From NCBI GenBank assembly GCA_009760855.2, contig WPIO01000051.1:1168001-1232000 (forward strand): DNA of 64,000 bases, given 5' to 3'. The DNA is from Cristatella mucedo (Eukaryota; Bryozoa; Phylactolaemata; Cristatellidae). Both the position numbers and the translations under genes were made by a program. The notes under the pieces were generated by a model. It saw nothing but the letters and a program-made list of their open reading frames with translations. It made no database searches and was not told the origin of the DNA. This document shows, in pieces, positions 1 to 12,504 of this stretch. The first letter of the stretch is position 1. Each line of letters begins with the position of its first letter.

Positions 1-1964
1 CATGTACAAGACGCATGCTTTGACGAGCAGGCGCGCCTCTAGTCTAGTTTTTCCTATACGTCTTGAAGTCGGGGAGATGTCATTTTATAAGTCGGCTCAC
101 AGGTCTAGGCTTCAGAAGTAAATGAACTTAAGACAACACCGTTTCCGGGGTTAGAGGTCGTAGCTGAAAGAACGAAGCCAGAGGAGTGGCTGGTACTTAA
201 GAGCCACCCTATGAGCTAACAGTTCAGGTAGTGTTGGGGCCCCCTGGAGGGGGCGTAGGAATATAGGCGGTCCAGGTCGCTGCCCAGTGCCCCCACGCGC
301 CCCCCCCCTACTCCGCTGACTAGATGCTAAAGACTCGTGGACAAATTTGGCCGTGGTACCACGTCAGAGTTTTTTTTTACATGGATACTTAGCTTTAAAG
401 TTGACATGCTTGGAGGTAGAGTCGAGATGGTCGTCCAGGGAAAGTCTGTGGTTGGAACGCTCAGATTCCGTGCAGAGGTTAAACAGAGATTACTTCTTAA
501 CCGATTTTGAGGGTGAGGGTGTCCGGTTCTTGAGTGACACTGGGGTTTCTCCATTAGTCTCAGCTTGGCCTTGATCCGTCATTCAATATAAGGCTTTAGG
601 AGCTGCAGACGGAAACACATGTGCATCCTAATAAAAGCCATTAACACAGCGCTATACGGCATTTATCGTAGCATCGTGTTGCGGGCATTCGGCTGAAAGC
701 ACGTGCACAGTTGTGCTAATGACGTCGCCGTTTAAATCCACACTAGCTCACGCGCGCGAATGATCGCTGGAGATTTCAGTGTTACTTTAAAATGCGAGAG
801 AGAGGCGGAGTGACCTAGTGGTAAGCCCAGACAGACTAGCTGGTGAGCCCGGCCTACCCTGCAAAAGGGCAAGGACTGCGCACAGCGTATCGCGTGACAA
901 GCAGGACCACGTCCTGCGCGTCACAAAGTGCTCAAATTTTCGCTTCGGTCTCCTCTGCCTCTGACCTTGTTATAAGTGAGGCATCCGCTGAGCTTTGACA
1001 GCACGCAGCTCCCGCCGGGGCCTCTTCTCCGGTCTCTTCCTCCTTCTCTTCTCCTCTCCAGTCTTCTCTTCTCCTCTCCAGTCTTCTCTTCTCCTCTCCA
1101 GTCTTCTCTTCTTTCTGTTGCAGAGTCTGTCGTGTGCGACGTTTCTCGTCGAGTTTCGGCAGGCTGTCGCCGAGCGGCTTCCTTTGCTGCGCGTTTTCCT
1201 GGTCTTTTGCCTGCGACAGGTGCGCTCACACTTTTTCTGCTCGCCTAGACTCTATCCTCAAAATAGCTGTGAAAAAACGCGCCGGTCCACAGCGGCGGAA
1301 AAACCCGTGGATCGCGTATGGAAATTGGCTTCCGCCAGTGAAAAAAATCACGGAAGACTGCAGCTTCGTTCTGGAAGGTGGGCTGCGGGCCCGAGTGTCC
1401 GCTGACCGCTCGCTAACGTGCGCCCTCCCCTCACTCACTGCCAAGCTTACAGCTCCTATTCAACATTTGCCTGGTAGCGAATCCAGTATTGAGTTGCGTG
1501 TACGGAACGTACGGAAGTGGTGGCTATCTATCTTTAAATTCACATTACCTGTACAGCATTCACCCATACATAATCATGGTCAGATTATACTAATGGTGCG
1601 CATTCCCGTCGCTTACCAAAGGCAGGCGGCGCGAGCGGCACGACTTCCGCTCGGTCTCGCTCACTCTTGCAGCGCGATCCGATCGCGCCAACTCTTGCTG
1701 GTCGAAGAGGGGAAGCGCCAGTCGTCACTTCGGGTGACAGCTGAGGGAGAGCGTGAGCTGGCGGAATGTCATGGCCACCTTTTGAGAAACTCTTTCAAGT
1801 TAGTAGTCCCGTGGAGTTCTAGCATTTCAATGCTCAATTTCAGCTACGCGAGCGGGCGCTTCAGATACGTATGCAAACTATGAAGTTATCTAGCCCTTTT
1901 CTGCCGCTCATCGTGCCTGTGCCGTCGTTGCATGCCTTTAAATATCGCATCACGGACTTTATTT
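1..1964. other. No gene recognised
   Basis: Mixed-composition DNA. The ORFs here are not supported by homology or codon use. The only clear structure is the CT-rich tandem repeat at 1,041-1,112. A short stretch near 570-630 faintly resembles the LINE-B 3' end. Confidence 0.5.
1041..1112 (+). repeat. 20-bp CT-rich tandem repeat (about 3.5 copies)
   Basis: The unit is gtcttctcttctcctctcca, repeated exactly at 1,061-1,080 and 1,081-1,100 with partial copies on each side. Each unit ends in a splice-acceptor-like ctctccag. Confidence 0.9.
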
Positions 1965-2900
1965 AATGCAATGTATCTCCGCCCCTGTAACTCCACAAAG
2001 CCACAAAGACTAAGAGGTTGTTAACGTACGAGAGTTTCTCACAGCGCACTGAAAGCCCTGGCGGCTTTTGGTACGCATGCGGTAGCCAACAGACTTCATC
2101 TCACGCAACAACAAAGAGAAAATAAGAGGCGTAGCTGAATCAAAAGGGGCGGTCGAGAAAGTGACGTAGCCGCTCGGGACGGCTGGAAAGGACGTGCCAC
2201 AGTCAGCAGCAAGAGAATATACGTCGTTGCGTTAGAATTGTGGAAGTGAATTACACAGTCTATCTAGGACGGGCAGGCTTCCGAGCTTTCAAGCTGCAGA
2301 GCAAAAGCTTCTGTCGCCAACGATCTTGAAGCGTAGGAAGGGAACAGCTGATTTATTGTCCATACAGAACCTGAGAGCACGAGGAGGCTGAAACTGGTGC
2401 AGCAGTTCAGCTAAGTGCAAAGGATCCGATCAGCGGGAGGGGTGCCTTGTGAGTCAGCGTAAGAACCTTACTTACTCTGTATCCGTTGATCAACTGGCAG
2501 CCATCGAAGCTCTTTCAGCAAAGGAGACATGTTGATGAACCTCTGAGATTCTTGTGACTAGCTTTGCCGCTATATTCATCACTAGCTGCAGTAGCATAGT
2601 GGCTTTTTTGGTAGCCCAGCCAAAATGGATTTGCAATCATCTAGCCGAGACAGCACCAGGAAGCTAGGTAAATCTTTTGCAAGCCATCGTAGTATGCAGT
2701 CCCTAATCTTAGATTGGGCTCGGACTAATGTCTATCTTCGGAGGCAGACTTCTTGATAGAACTTTCAAAATTTAGCCATTTTTTAAAGCCCCACCTAAAT
2801 TTCGAGCAGGTGGTGTCGGTCGCACTACAGCATCACTCTTTAGAAGAGCTCAGTCTTCAAGTCCAGCCGCACGCTTGGGGTGTTCAATGAGCTGCTGTTT
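1965..2900 (-). mobile_element. LINE-B copy (3' part of a CR1/L2-type LINE)
   Basis: Read on the minus strand, this matches the copies at 28.8, 30.3 and 33 kb: a CR1/L2-like reverse-transcriptase C-terminus (WLPVDQRI-type region near 2,490) and the terminal block ending in gttacag-ggcggagatacatt. It is diverged, with no open frame. Confidence 0.75.
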
Positions 2901-5272
2901 AATTTTATCGTAGTTTAGTTGAAGGAAATTTGCCGATATCCAGGATTGAATGTCTGTAATGCTAGCATTCAAGGTATCAGTCGCTGCAACGGATTCCGAC
3001 GGTTTAAAGGATGGCGGGTCGCCGCGGGATACTAAAATTGCATGCTTCCACGGCGTTCTTCCACAGAATGTAGTTACTAGTTTAAGAAGCTACTGTAGTC
3101 ATCATATGACCTATTGTGACAGATGTGGTCCAAAGTGAAATAAAGTTACCTTGAGAACACCAGCAATCAGGCGATAACAAGTATTTTTTTGATGTAACGA
3201 TGTCATGCAGCCCAAAAATATTTAGGATAAGCTCTGCGTGGCATGGTCAACGAAGATACAGCAAAGGTATAGTCCTTGGGCAACGGTATATTAGCGCCAC
3301 TCCTAAGGCCACCAACGCAGAGCCGCTCTGCTCAAGGCATTTGAGCCATTCGATTCTTCCGGTTCACCTCTTTGGTCCAGCGAATTCTGCCACGCCGCGA
3401 AATCGCAGCGGCAGCCTGCTCAAATGGCTTTTGGTCGTCCACAAAAAGCCCATCAATGACTGGCCGTTAAGCATATCAGGCTCGCGCCTTAGCCAGGCAA
3501 AGGCTCGTCCCTACGTCACACCCTACTATACGATGCCGACATGGTTAACGCAGAACACGTCCCAAATCATTACCGAGCATGAGGATAATGACTCTTTTTG
3601 GCCGCCGTTTGAGCTGGTTGCAAGGAAATGCAGTCCCCGAATTTTGCCTCTAGCTCTAGCCAATCATCGACGGCTTGCCTGGCTCGAGCACTAGCCAATC
3701 ATCCACGGCTTCAACAGCTTGGCTGCAGCTGCAGCTCGAGAGGCTCGAGCCATTGTTGCCAAGTTGATATGGCGGCTGCTTCGCAAACGATTCCCCATCA
3801 AATAGGAAAGCTGTGAGACATCTTTACCACCCGCATGAGAGAAGCTGATGCTGCAATGCACCGTCTGCAGAAGAGTCTCTTTTTTTAAATACACTAGCAC
3901 GTGTAAGAGGCTGGTTCACCATAAGAAAATGCAGGTCTGGCTCATCGAAGCAACAGCAGGAGGTTAGGTTCTCGGTGAGCCTCGGCAGTGCATTACAACC
4001 GGAACGTTGCCAGTGCTGCAGCACTAGCAACGTCAGCGGCGGAGCCGGGTTTTTCGGGTTGGAGGGGCAAGCGAGCTCCGGGCTCCTACAGACAAGATGA
4101 AATAGGTACCGCATGAAGACAGTTAATGAATTCTTTTGACAGATCTGTTCGACTCGTTCCTTTCGGATCTTCACGCTGCTCCGGCAACTTGGACCGGGGT
4201 AAATTTGCCCCAGGATGTGGGTACTGCCCTCTGTCCATGGGTAAGGGCAATAGCCCTTGCCCCTGCCATATTAATATAACCACATGATTATATTCATAAT
4301 ATTATAATGATATTTTAAATATTTTAATGGAGAAATAAAATATTTTATATAAAGTGTTTTAATAAATCACATATATTAATAATATTCACAATACTGCGCA
4401 TTCATTCAGCATTTGTACTTTTTCCAATTAGTTGGATTCACAATTTTCAAAGACGCCGAATACCCTGGTGAGAAACGCGCTAAGATGGCAAACCTAGCAG
4501 CTCGAAGGAATTTGAATAAAGCAGCTCTTCATCGCCTTTATCTACCTCCGGAAAGAAGCAGCCCAGTTCGCGGTATCGCCTACGAAGAGTTTCTTTGGCC
4601 TCTTGAAGCTGCCAGATGCTTGGACCGGATACTTGCACCAGGCTACTCATTTTCGACCCGTTTGTTCCTCCAGTCCAGTCACGCCAGACACGCTCTGGTT
4701 TTCAGTCGTTTCGCTGCTCCTTGCACTAGATTAAAATCATCTGGTGCTCGGGACGTTGTTTCGCATTCACCGTATATCTGAACTCACATTCGGCTTCTGT
4801 CACAACCTGCATTGACTCTGCGTCGTTTAGCATCGGTTCTGCCCAGCTTTCCCTGTGTTGAGACAGAACGCAGCCTTGTAGCCCCCAGAGTGAATGTTTA
4901 TTTTTAGCGAGATGCCCGTTGCCTCAGCCTTATTTTGCTTAATTAAATTGTTCTTCCTTCCACTAATCACAAGTAGTTGCAAAACAAAAACCGCTAGTAT
5001 ACAGTGCTAAAAAAAAGAAGCCTAATCGGCTTGTTCAAGATGGTGAGGCCGCATTCAGATCCGACCGCGTCTTATGGTTGTACTCTTCGATGGCAACTAA
5101 GTTGTGGGAGTGGAACTGAGAGTGGGGTTCGTCAGGACCCGCCGGCGTGAATAGGAAACAATTATTCCTAACATCACTTGCAGCTTCGGTAGCAGCTCGA
5201 CTGTCTCTCTGGCTGCCAGTGCATTTCTTGTGGAGATGATAAATAAAGGCTGGCTGACACGGCAGCATCGTT
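2901..5272. other. Intergenic, no gene recognised
   Basis: A 164-codon open frame at 3,200-3,694 (+) has no recognisable motif. At 3,656-3,711 there are two copies of ctagccaatcat(c/g) spaced 35 bp apart. An AT-rich patch lies at 4,260-4,400. Confidence 0.4.
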
Positions 5273-5396
5273 AATATAGCGACAGAAGAGCCTTAACGGC
5301 AATCACCAATCGGCAGCTTGCAGTTGGCAATAAAGGATTGCCCGGCTGCAGGACGCGAACCCACGACCTGGATAGTGAAGAGCGAGCACCTTGCGC
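5273..5396 (-). mobile_element. SINE-1 (tRNA-derived) fragment
   Basis: On the minus strand it shows the box-B-like cgtgggttcgcgtcc, then ttattgccaactgcaagc and ggctcttctgtcgctat, as in the other SINE-1 copies. The tRNA-like head is incomplete. Confidence 0.75.
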
Positions 5397-5930
5397 TAGT
5401 AAGAATAGATCGGCGGTAGTGAGCAGACGACTAAGGAATGTCGGAGACGTAGTGTTGGAGCTGTTGGTCCTTGCATGCTGCCTTGGACTTTAAGGTAGCG
5501 GAGCCTAACTTTTAGCCGTCTGGCTGATATCTGTTTGATTTCTTCTAATTCGTTTTCCGCTGGCTAATCTCAGACGGTGAGCTGTTGGCCAGTTATGGCG
5601 GCTGATGACTTCGCCTCAGATCTACTTTTTACCTGCACAGCTAGATATATTTTTGCCAGCAGTTACAACTGAATAGTCTATTCTAGGGCCGTCGCTGCCA
5701 TTCTTCTAAGCGGCCAGTAACTGGTGAGGTAATAACGGGGCTGCCAAGATAGTCACTAATGCTTGCTAAGCAATAGCTAACAAGGTCCTCAACCAGTGAA
5801 CCTGCTATAAAATAGCTTGAATAGAAAGTTCGTCCCCAAAGTCCTCGTAATGCACAGGACTAGACTCGGAGATTTGCCCGTGCTGAACAGTTTTTAATTG
5901 TTGCCTTTACTGACTGGATGAATATATCCA
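5397..5930. other. Intergenic, nothing recognised
   Basis: No motif, repeat family or credible coding frame was seen between the SINE-1 fragment and the Gypsy remnant. Confidence 0.4.
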
Positions 5931-6780
5931 CCGGCCTATTGCTCTGAATTGGCTAGTGGTAATAAATTGTACACCCAGACGCGCCGAAAAGTCTCGAAAC
6001 TCAGCACTTGCGAGCTGTGGGCAATTTTCACTAAGTTTTCCCGTATCCCGACATGTGCGAATAGCATGTCGAAGACTTGCACGACGTCCTCCATGCGCAC
6101 TTCGAGGACTGTGTCTATGGTCACCCATCTGCTCGCAGAATAGACAGTCAGCGCGTACTCACTACCATCGCGGTGGAACAGGTCAAATGTCAGCTTGGTG
6201 TGTTGTTTCGGCCCTGTTGCTCGCCTAAAGGATTCGCCTCGATCGTACTCGGGCAGGATCTGGAGAAGAAGCCACAATCCGCTCCTCGTTTAGCCAATCG
6301 TGGTCTGTGTAATCGTGACGTGGCGGGTGGGGCCTTGCTGAGCTGAGCTGTGTATCTGCTGAGTGCCGTCTCCTTCCCAGCCTCGCGGGCTTCACTGCGA
6401 AGTGAAAGCACAGGCTGCGACGTCTCATCCGCTGCAGGCAAAAAGGTGAAACCTACCTCAGCTTCCTGGGCTTCCGAAAGATGCCGAGTAGTGAGTGGCT
6501 CGTGGTCGCTTTCAACCATCAGGCTCTGCCCGAAAACATTTTGGCGAAAGCGTGCGTGGCCAAGTCAGACGACCATCGTATCCTTTTTTTATTTTTGGAC
6601 GTCGCTGCTGAACTGGGGTTAAAGTGTGTGAAGAATTTGCGAACAGTCTACGGTTTTGCATCAATGCTGTACCGTCGTCAACCTGATAGGAATCTACAGA
6701 ATAATGAAAGACTTCGGAAGTAATATAAATGGGCTGACCAAGTCGGAGACCTTGTTGACTTTTACGTATATCCCGTCCTT
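5930..6780 (-). pseudogene. Ty3/Gypsy-type pol remnant (RNase H and integrase)
   Basis: In minus-strand order, about 6,690-6,512 encodes an RNase H-like block (ALMQNRRLF, SSHTLTPVQQRR) and about 6,230-5,936 an integrase-core-like block (DLFHRDGSEYALTVYSASRW, then FAHVGIRENLV and SFETFRR). The order and spacing fit Gypsy pol. Frame changes separate the blocks. The second catalytic Asp of the integrase (usual DNGxQF) is replaced by HSSQV, so the enzyme is dead. No LTR is seen nearby. The assignment rests on motif order recognised by eye. Confidence 0.68.
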
Positions 6781-7014
6781 CACAATGGCACAGGGTACGG
6801 AGGTGGTCCTCAAGCCGGTCCGTGTACTTGGAAGCAACGTGACTAGCCGCCTGGATAGCCCGCTTGGAATAACTGGCATCCAGGAGCCGCTTGATTTTAT
6901 TATGCAGTTTTACCAGACTGTGCAATCAGGCGCTTACAGCTGGTGCACAACTCTGCATCTAAGCTTGTCTGTTGTGAACGTCGCAGCTGACACATCACAC
7001 CACCTCTAGCTGAC

Positions 7015-7562
7015 ATGTACTGATTCCCAGTCAAGCAACGCATCGAATTCAAGGTTCTGTCAATCACTTTTAGGTCCCTCCATTCTTCGGCTCCAGCCTA
7101 CCAATCAGAACTACTCCTCCACTAGGCTTAGCATAGTACCATTCGCTTTTCTGAGTCTAATCATCTACCTGCCCTTCGTAAGAACCCCAAATCGTTTGGA
7201 GGCCGTGCATTTAGCTCGTATGCTCCCAAAGCCTGGAATTCACTTACAACTGGTGTCACGACATCTCCTGACTTGACCACATTTAAAAAGAAGCTAAAAC
7301 GCATCTATTTATCACAGCACTTAGTGGGTACATGTGATTCGCCCTCGGCCTGCTTATGCGTGCTGACACAGTGCATGCTGCCACTAACCATATTTGCATA
7401 CATACCCTGTGCATGTCACCTATAACCATGTTACGCTTGTTGTAATTGAACATGCCATCACAAACCATTCGATCATGCTTCCTTTGCAGCAAAGATAAAG
7501 TGCCTAGAAAAAGATTTGGTTCTCTGTGGGTGCTATAACAAATGGATTATTATTATTATAAT
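7015..7562 (+). mobile_element. LINE-A copy, 5'-truncated
   Basis: It carries the LINE-A C-terminal region with several frame breaks, the tgcatgctgccac(t)aacca block, the weakened terminal hairpin and an ATT-repeat tail at 7,549-7,562. Confidence 0.85.
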
Positions 7563-8032
7563 TGCCGGGCTGCACTCCAAAGATTAAAAGCTAGGAAAAT
7601 TCATCTTTCCGGTTAAAATTGGCATGGCATGGTGTAGAGAGCTTCTGGGCCCGGTCCTTGATTATGGCTAACTCGCTGACGCTGAGGGTTTCCTTGACGG
7701 TCTTCGCGAATGGTGACGAATTGCATTGCCTGATGTCGCCATTTGTACATGTTGGGTCCGCTGTACCGTGGCAGCGTACTACTCTGGCGAAAGTCACCAA
7801 AGGGGAATAGTGGACCTAATAATATAGACATATTCTCCCAAGCTAGGTTCGGTCATCACGGCCACTAGCTCCAACGTGGCTTCCTGCGATTCTCGCTGGT
7901 GAGCGTTGCGTGGACGGCCAGCTCTGCAACCCCGGGGACCACAGCGACGACTGCTATGGTGGCGATTAAAACCAAAAAAGGTGAAAGGAGCCTTCAATAT
8001 GACGGAAACGGTTGAGACCCGTAAGGTGGAGG
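7563..8032. other. Intergenic, unrecognised open frames
   Basis: Overlapping open frames occur on both strands at 7,591-7,997. None shows a motif I recognise. Confidence 0.35.
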
Positions 8033-8207
8033 CGCGTGAGCTGTGATGGCTAAGTAGGTAAGGCGGTTACTTTTCACTATCTCGGCCACGAAATCGTGGG
8101 TTCAAATCCTACGGTGGGCGTTCCTTAATTGAAGCTGCAATCGGTGGTGAAAGCCTTCAAGGCTCTTCTGTCGCTATTCAACAGAGGCTTTTAAATCAGC
8201 TAGTAAT
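8033..8207 (+). mobile_element. SINE-1, near full length
   Basis: It has an A-box-like tggctaagtagg, the B-box gggttcaaatcc at about 8,099, then the family body (gctcttctgtcgctattcaa) and the end aatcagctag. The tRNA-like head is not a functional tRNA gene because the body continues into the SINE tail. Confidence 0.85.
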
Positions 8208-8489
8208 CCTTTGTCATGGTAAAAAAAAGGGCACAGGCTCGCCTTAAAGCTGGTGGCCAGCAAAGCCGGCTGGTCGCCAAAGGCCGTTCTTTTAATCTGC
8301 CTCCTTCGAGCACCATGCTTGGTCTGCCTCCGAGTGGCGGTGAGGTAGCCTCCATGCCAGCGATGCTGTTCTTTACCTGCTGCTGGCCACGGGGCTGCTT
8401 CCTTGTGCTCACCGCTTGCTTGAATGTCGTTTCACGCTTTTATTGTGCTACTCGCTCGCTTGGTGTGTGCCTTCCCTCGTGAAAAGAGG

Positions 8490-9860
8490 CCTGGCGCTAT
8501 TTTAACAGATGCTCAGTAGTTATCGCAGAGGTTATCCCAGACTTTTAGACTATTATTAGTATATATTATATATATATTATTGTATTATCATTTTATTATT
8601 ATTACTATTATATATATATATATATATATTAGACTATTAGAGGTTAGCCCATCCTATTATCGCAGACTAGTGTGTGCCACCTTCAGCTTCCGAGTTGCGC
8701 GCGCTGCTGCTGCTTGCCTAGCATTCCAGTGTGCAATTGCTTACACATATACGTAACAGGAAATAGTACAGGGGGAACACATCTTGACCCCACTGACAGA
8801 AGTGTACCACCGCAGCTCAGGTTAGCTTCAAGCTAATGTCGATTGCGGAAAGAATCCAACAAGGTTCGTGAGATAGAATTTTTATAGAGCCAGATACTAG
8901 AAGAATCTAGTAAATCTTACTTCGCAGTACTCCGACGGTATTAGAGAATAATATTTGTCGAGAATGGTGACTACGTCGGTAGCCAGACAGTTGCCCCCCC
9001 CCCGCCACTACATGGGGTCGTTTCGCACATTTTTCATGTGTTAAGATAACTAGGCTGGCAGCACGTCCGATTTGTTACAAAAATTGCTAACTCATGCAAA
9101 TCATGTTTTGGTGAGACTTTTTTGGCCTGCAGTCCATGAAAAAATGGAACTGAATTATCAGAGATTCTAAGTCAATCCTCAGGGTACGTAGATTTCTTGA
9201 GCCAATACTATATATTGTTCAGAAGAACCTTAGCAGCTTTTACCTCCTCTTCACCTTTGCTTGCAGTAATTAAGAGTGGATCGATTGCTGCAGGAAATAA
9301 ACCCAAAGCTCGGCTCATAAAGTTATAGTAGAATATTGGTGCTGCAAAGCACTATTATGGCCCTTGCACCGTGCGTCACTTAACAACCATGCGTTTATTT
9401 ATCCATTCAAGGGCTTTTCACGATGCTACGACAATGGGTTGTGGTAGCATTTTACTTTTGCAAAATGAGTTATTTTTTTGGTTTATGTCTTTTGTAGTCA
9501 AAATCATTCGCAGTTGAGTCGGCCAATTGGCTTCCGGACACAAAAAATATGTCCGGTCAAACGTATCTGGTCTGCACATTCCCAGAAAGGCAGGAGAATT
9601 GCGGTATTGCACGCACACTCTTGGAAAGTTAGGCACTTAATTGAAAGGGCATGGAGCATAATCTTTAAACCTTTTCCTATACGAAGACCGCTTCTGCCAG
9701 AAAAATGCATTCTGGGTTAAGCCAAGCAGCTAAAATTGAGCTTGTGATCGCATCCTCGCCCTTATGTCTTCCAATACTGATACGTAGGATAAAGTAAGCA
9801 CATGTGCTGTTAATATGTGAGTACTCGAACCTCTCGGCATTCAGGAATGTGCAAATCCAC
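8490..9860. other. AT-rich intergenic region
   Basis: It holds a TA/TTA-rich low-complexity stretch at 8,550-8,632. No gene, RNA or known repeat was recognised in the remainder. Confidence 0.5.
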
Positions 9861-9869
9861 GCGAGAAGC

Positions 9870-9933
9870 GATATATATATATATATATACTTTATCTTTT
9901 ACTTTATCTTATTCTTTCGTGTGCTTACTTTAC

Positions 9934-9992
<59 letters not shown>
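9870..9992. repeat. (TA)n microsatellites
   Basis: Two (ta)n runs, 9,870-9,889 and 9,934-9,992, flank a short TTTTACTTTATC block. Translations of this tract (Ile-Tyr repeats) are artefacts. Confidence 0.95.
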
Positions 9993-9997
<5 letters not shown>

Positions 9998-10590
9998 ACA
10001 GTTGCCACATTACTCCACTTCTCGCCGACCTGCACTGGCTACCAGTCAAGCAACGGATTGACTTCAAGGTTTTGTCGCTCACTTTTAGGTCCCTTCATAA
10101 TATGGCTCCAGCCTATCTCTCAGATATCCTACTCCATCAGGCCAAGCATCGTACCACCCGCTTTTCGGAATCCAACATTCTAGAAATACCTCGTACAAAC
10201 CTTAAATCCTTTGGAGACCGTGCATTTAGTTCGTATGCTCCCAAAGCCCGGAACTCCCTCCCGACCTGCGTCAGAACATCCCCTGACCTGACCACATTTA
10301 AAAGGAACTTGGAAACACACCTATTTAGGACAGCATTTAGTGGGTCCCTGTGATTCGTCCTTGATGTGCTTAAGCGTGCTGACACTGTGCATGCTGCCAC
10401 TAACCACATTTGCATGCTGACCCTGTGCATGTCACCCCTAACCATATTATTCATTACGTTTGTTTTTTCAAGCATGATTTTACTTACCATTCAATGGCAT
10501 TTCACTTTACAACAAATGTAAAGCGCCTAGAGAGAGATTAAGTTCTCTGAGGGCGCTTTATCAAGTGAATTATTATTATTATATATATAT
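9998..10590 (+). mobile_element. LINE-A copy, 5'-truncated, well preserved
   Basis: An open frame to 10,353 encodes the LINE-A C-terminus ([64 protein letters not shown]). After the stop come the conserved 3' UTR, the hairpin gcgcctagagagagatta/agttctctgagggcgc and an ATT tail at about 10,570. The 5' end abuts the (TA)n tract. The residues are of CR1/L2-type LINEs. Confidence 0.92.
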
Positions 10591-10702
10591 ATATAAACCG
10601 CCGCTGCATCCTTTATGGCAAAGCAAATGTAGCCGAGAAGGGGAAGGGCTAGAACGTAGGCAGGCCGAAAGGAAGTTGAAAGCTCCGACGGAAGCTCTCT
10701 CT

Positions 10703-10862
10703 TGAGCATGCGGTCTTAGCCCACGAGGTAAAATGCTCGCTCTTCACGCCCCAGGTCGTGGTTTTGATTCCTGCAGTCCTGTATTGCCCACTGTAAAAGG
10801 TGTCGCTAGCCGTTAAGGCTCTTCTGCCGCTATATAAATGAGGCTGTTATACCAGCTAACCT
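10703..10862 (+). mobile_element. SINE-1 copy
   Basis: A tRNA-like head (ggtcttagcccacgagg, B-box gtggttttgattcc) is followed by the family body and the end gttataccagctaa. It is diverged from the 8,033 copy. Confidence 0.75.
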
Positions 10863-11932
10863 TTTTCCCCTTAGCAACACCGAGTCCTGGCCTACTGGCT
10901 CTTTAATATTACAGCTGTCGGTGTCTTTATGTAAGGTACTCACACATTTTTCAAGAAATACTCGCCAGTTTTTCGCGCTGTGAGCTTTCATAGCGCGGCC
11001 GAAGATGAGCCACCACGGATGCACCAGGTGGGTGGGCGAATCTGCTGAACCGGCTTAACTACCGGTTCTTCATGCACGTGCGGGACCCGTAAGCAGCAAT
11101 GCATGACTTGAGCGATTTTGCACGTGCGACTCTTTTATGGTTGGCACAGTTTCGCGGCGTCGGTTTGTTGCCGGGCTTATTTTCCAAAATTCCGGCTGTC
11201 AATGGGACGTCCTCGAGCAGGCCGTACGTCGTCGTGCCGGGTCGCTTCCGTGTCCACTTCGCGTTTCGCATGCCTTCGCGAGAAAGCGAAGTTTTTTTAG
11301 TCGGCTAGTTGTACGCTGCCGCCGCCGCCCGCTGCATCCACCGAGTGCCGAGGCGGACCAAGCCCCCACTACGGCTGGGGTGGCGGGCGATTCGCTTCCG
11401 GAAGAGAGCCATTCGATGACCAGGAGTCGCTGCCGCTCGAAAACGGACCGGCGCCAAGTAGTAATCACCGCACTGGCTTCCTGGCTCGCCAGCTGACTGC
11501 CCTGAACTGACGCAAGCGGGACACCAGAGCAGAGAATTGGTGCTTTGTCTGCTAGCGAAAAGAAGTAGCCACATGGCGCATCTCGGAGGCTGCGTTTCGT
11601 CTCGATCTAGTCCCGCCTGCTCGGCGAGCACCCGATCGCGCCGACGGGCCCACCTGGCAGAGCTGATCTGCTGGGCAGGCGACTCCCGGAAGCAGCTCAT
11701 TCGCCGTCGAGCCGTTGGGTATCCAGCGCTGGACGCCGCCGCTCAATGGCAGCAGCGTCTCACGAGAAAGCGGCTCTCACCAGGGGCGCTGCAGGCAGCT
11801 GACCGCAGCAGCGTCGATATCCAGTTAAAAATGGCTCCAGCATCCACTCGCGAGTCCAAGGAACAGCCCAATGATGATTGGAGGGCCTTCGCTGTCTTGG
11901 CGGCTGGGATGAGCTGCCAGGGTCTGCGTCAT
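10863..11932. other. GC-rich region downstream of the membrane-protein gene
   Basis: GC content rises from about 11,050. Open frames occur on both strands (for example 11,537-12,226 +), but they overlap the supported minus-strand exon in antisense or lack motifs. Part is probably 3' UTR of the membrane-protein gene; no polyadenylation signal was fixed. Confidence 0.4.
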
Positions 11933-12504
11933 TCAGAGCCGAAAGATCTCCCGATCCGACGAATAGCCGTTGCCGTCGATGTGCGCAACAGCTGCTTCTC
12001 GGAGGGCGCTGGGGATAGCGTCCTCCGCCGAGTCGGAGCGATGCACATCGGTGAACGTATTCGCGGCAGCGTCACTGGCGGCTGTCGGGCACGACGACGC
12101 GAGATCGCCGCTTTCCGATTCGGCAGCGAAAGCGTCCGGCGGCGAGTGGGTGCCGGCCGTCGCTTCGACTACTTCCGCTTCGTCGCCATCGTCCGGTGGC
12201 TCAGCGGCGTCCGATGCGGCAGCTGAGGTGGCGGACGCAGCTCGGCACGGCCGGTTCTTCTTGTATATGGGAGCGCGAGTGTTCTCAGTGGCGTTGTGCT
12301 GCATCCAGCCGACGCCCGAGGAGCACTGGCTGGCCGCGCCCACTTCGTCGGCCGACTTGACGTTGGCTGAAATGGTGAGCGTGTCGTCGTCGGCGGCGTC
12401 GCAGCTTCTCGTCGTCGACTTCGAAGTGAACTCAACGCCCGAGTCAAAGTGGTCCACCGACTTTCCGATGAGTCTGAAGCTGAACCGCTTCGGCCTTTTT
12501 GGGA
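11933..12504 (-). CDS. Membrane-protein exon 6 (cytoplasmic tail and stop)
   Basis: It opens after a ttttag acceptor, completes a Val codon, and gives 189 further residues before TGA. It starts PKRPKRFSFRLIGKS (basic) and becomes Ala-, Ser- and Asp/Glu-rich (SDAAEPPDDGDEAE), ending SSDREIFRL. Third-position GC is high throughout, and the frame stays open across GC-rich DNA. Confidence 0.72.

Noticed and set aside
8033-8125. tRNA gene
   Set aside because: A- and B-box-like words are present, but the sequence is the head of SINE-1 and repeats at seven other places in decayed form; no intact cloverleaf.
9804-10061. ORFs rich in Ile-Tyr
   Set aside because: They translate a (TA)n microsatellite; only the LINE-A part after 9,998 is meaningful.
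11537-12226. 229-codon + ORF
   Set aside because: Mostly antisense to the supported minus-strand terminal exon; Arg-rich composition typical of a shadow frame.
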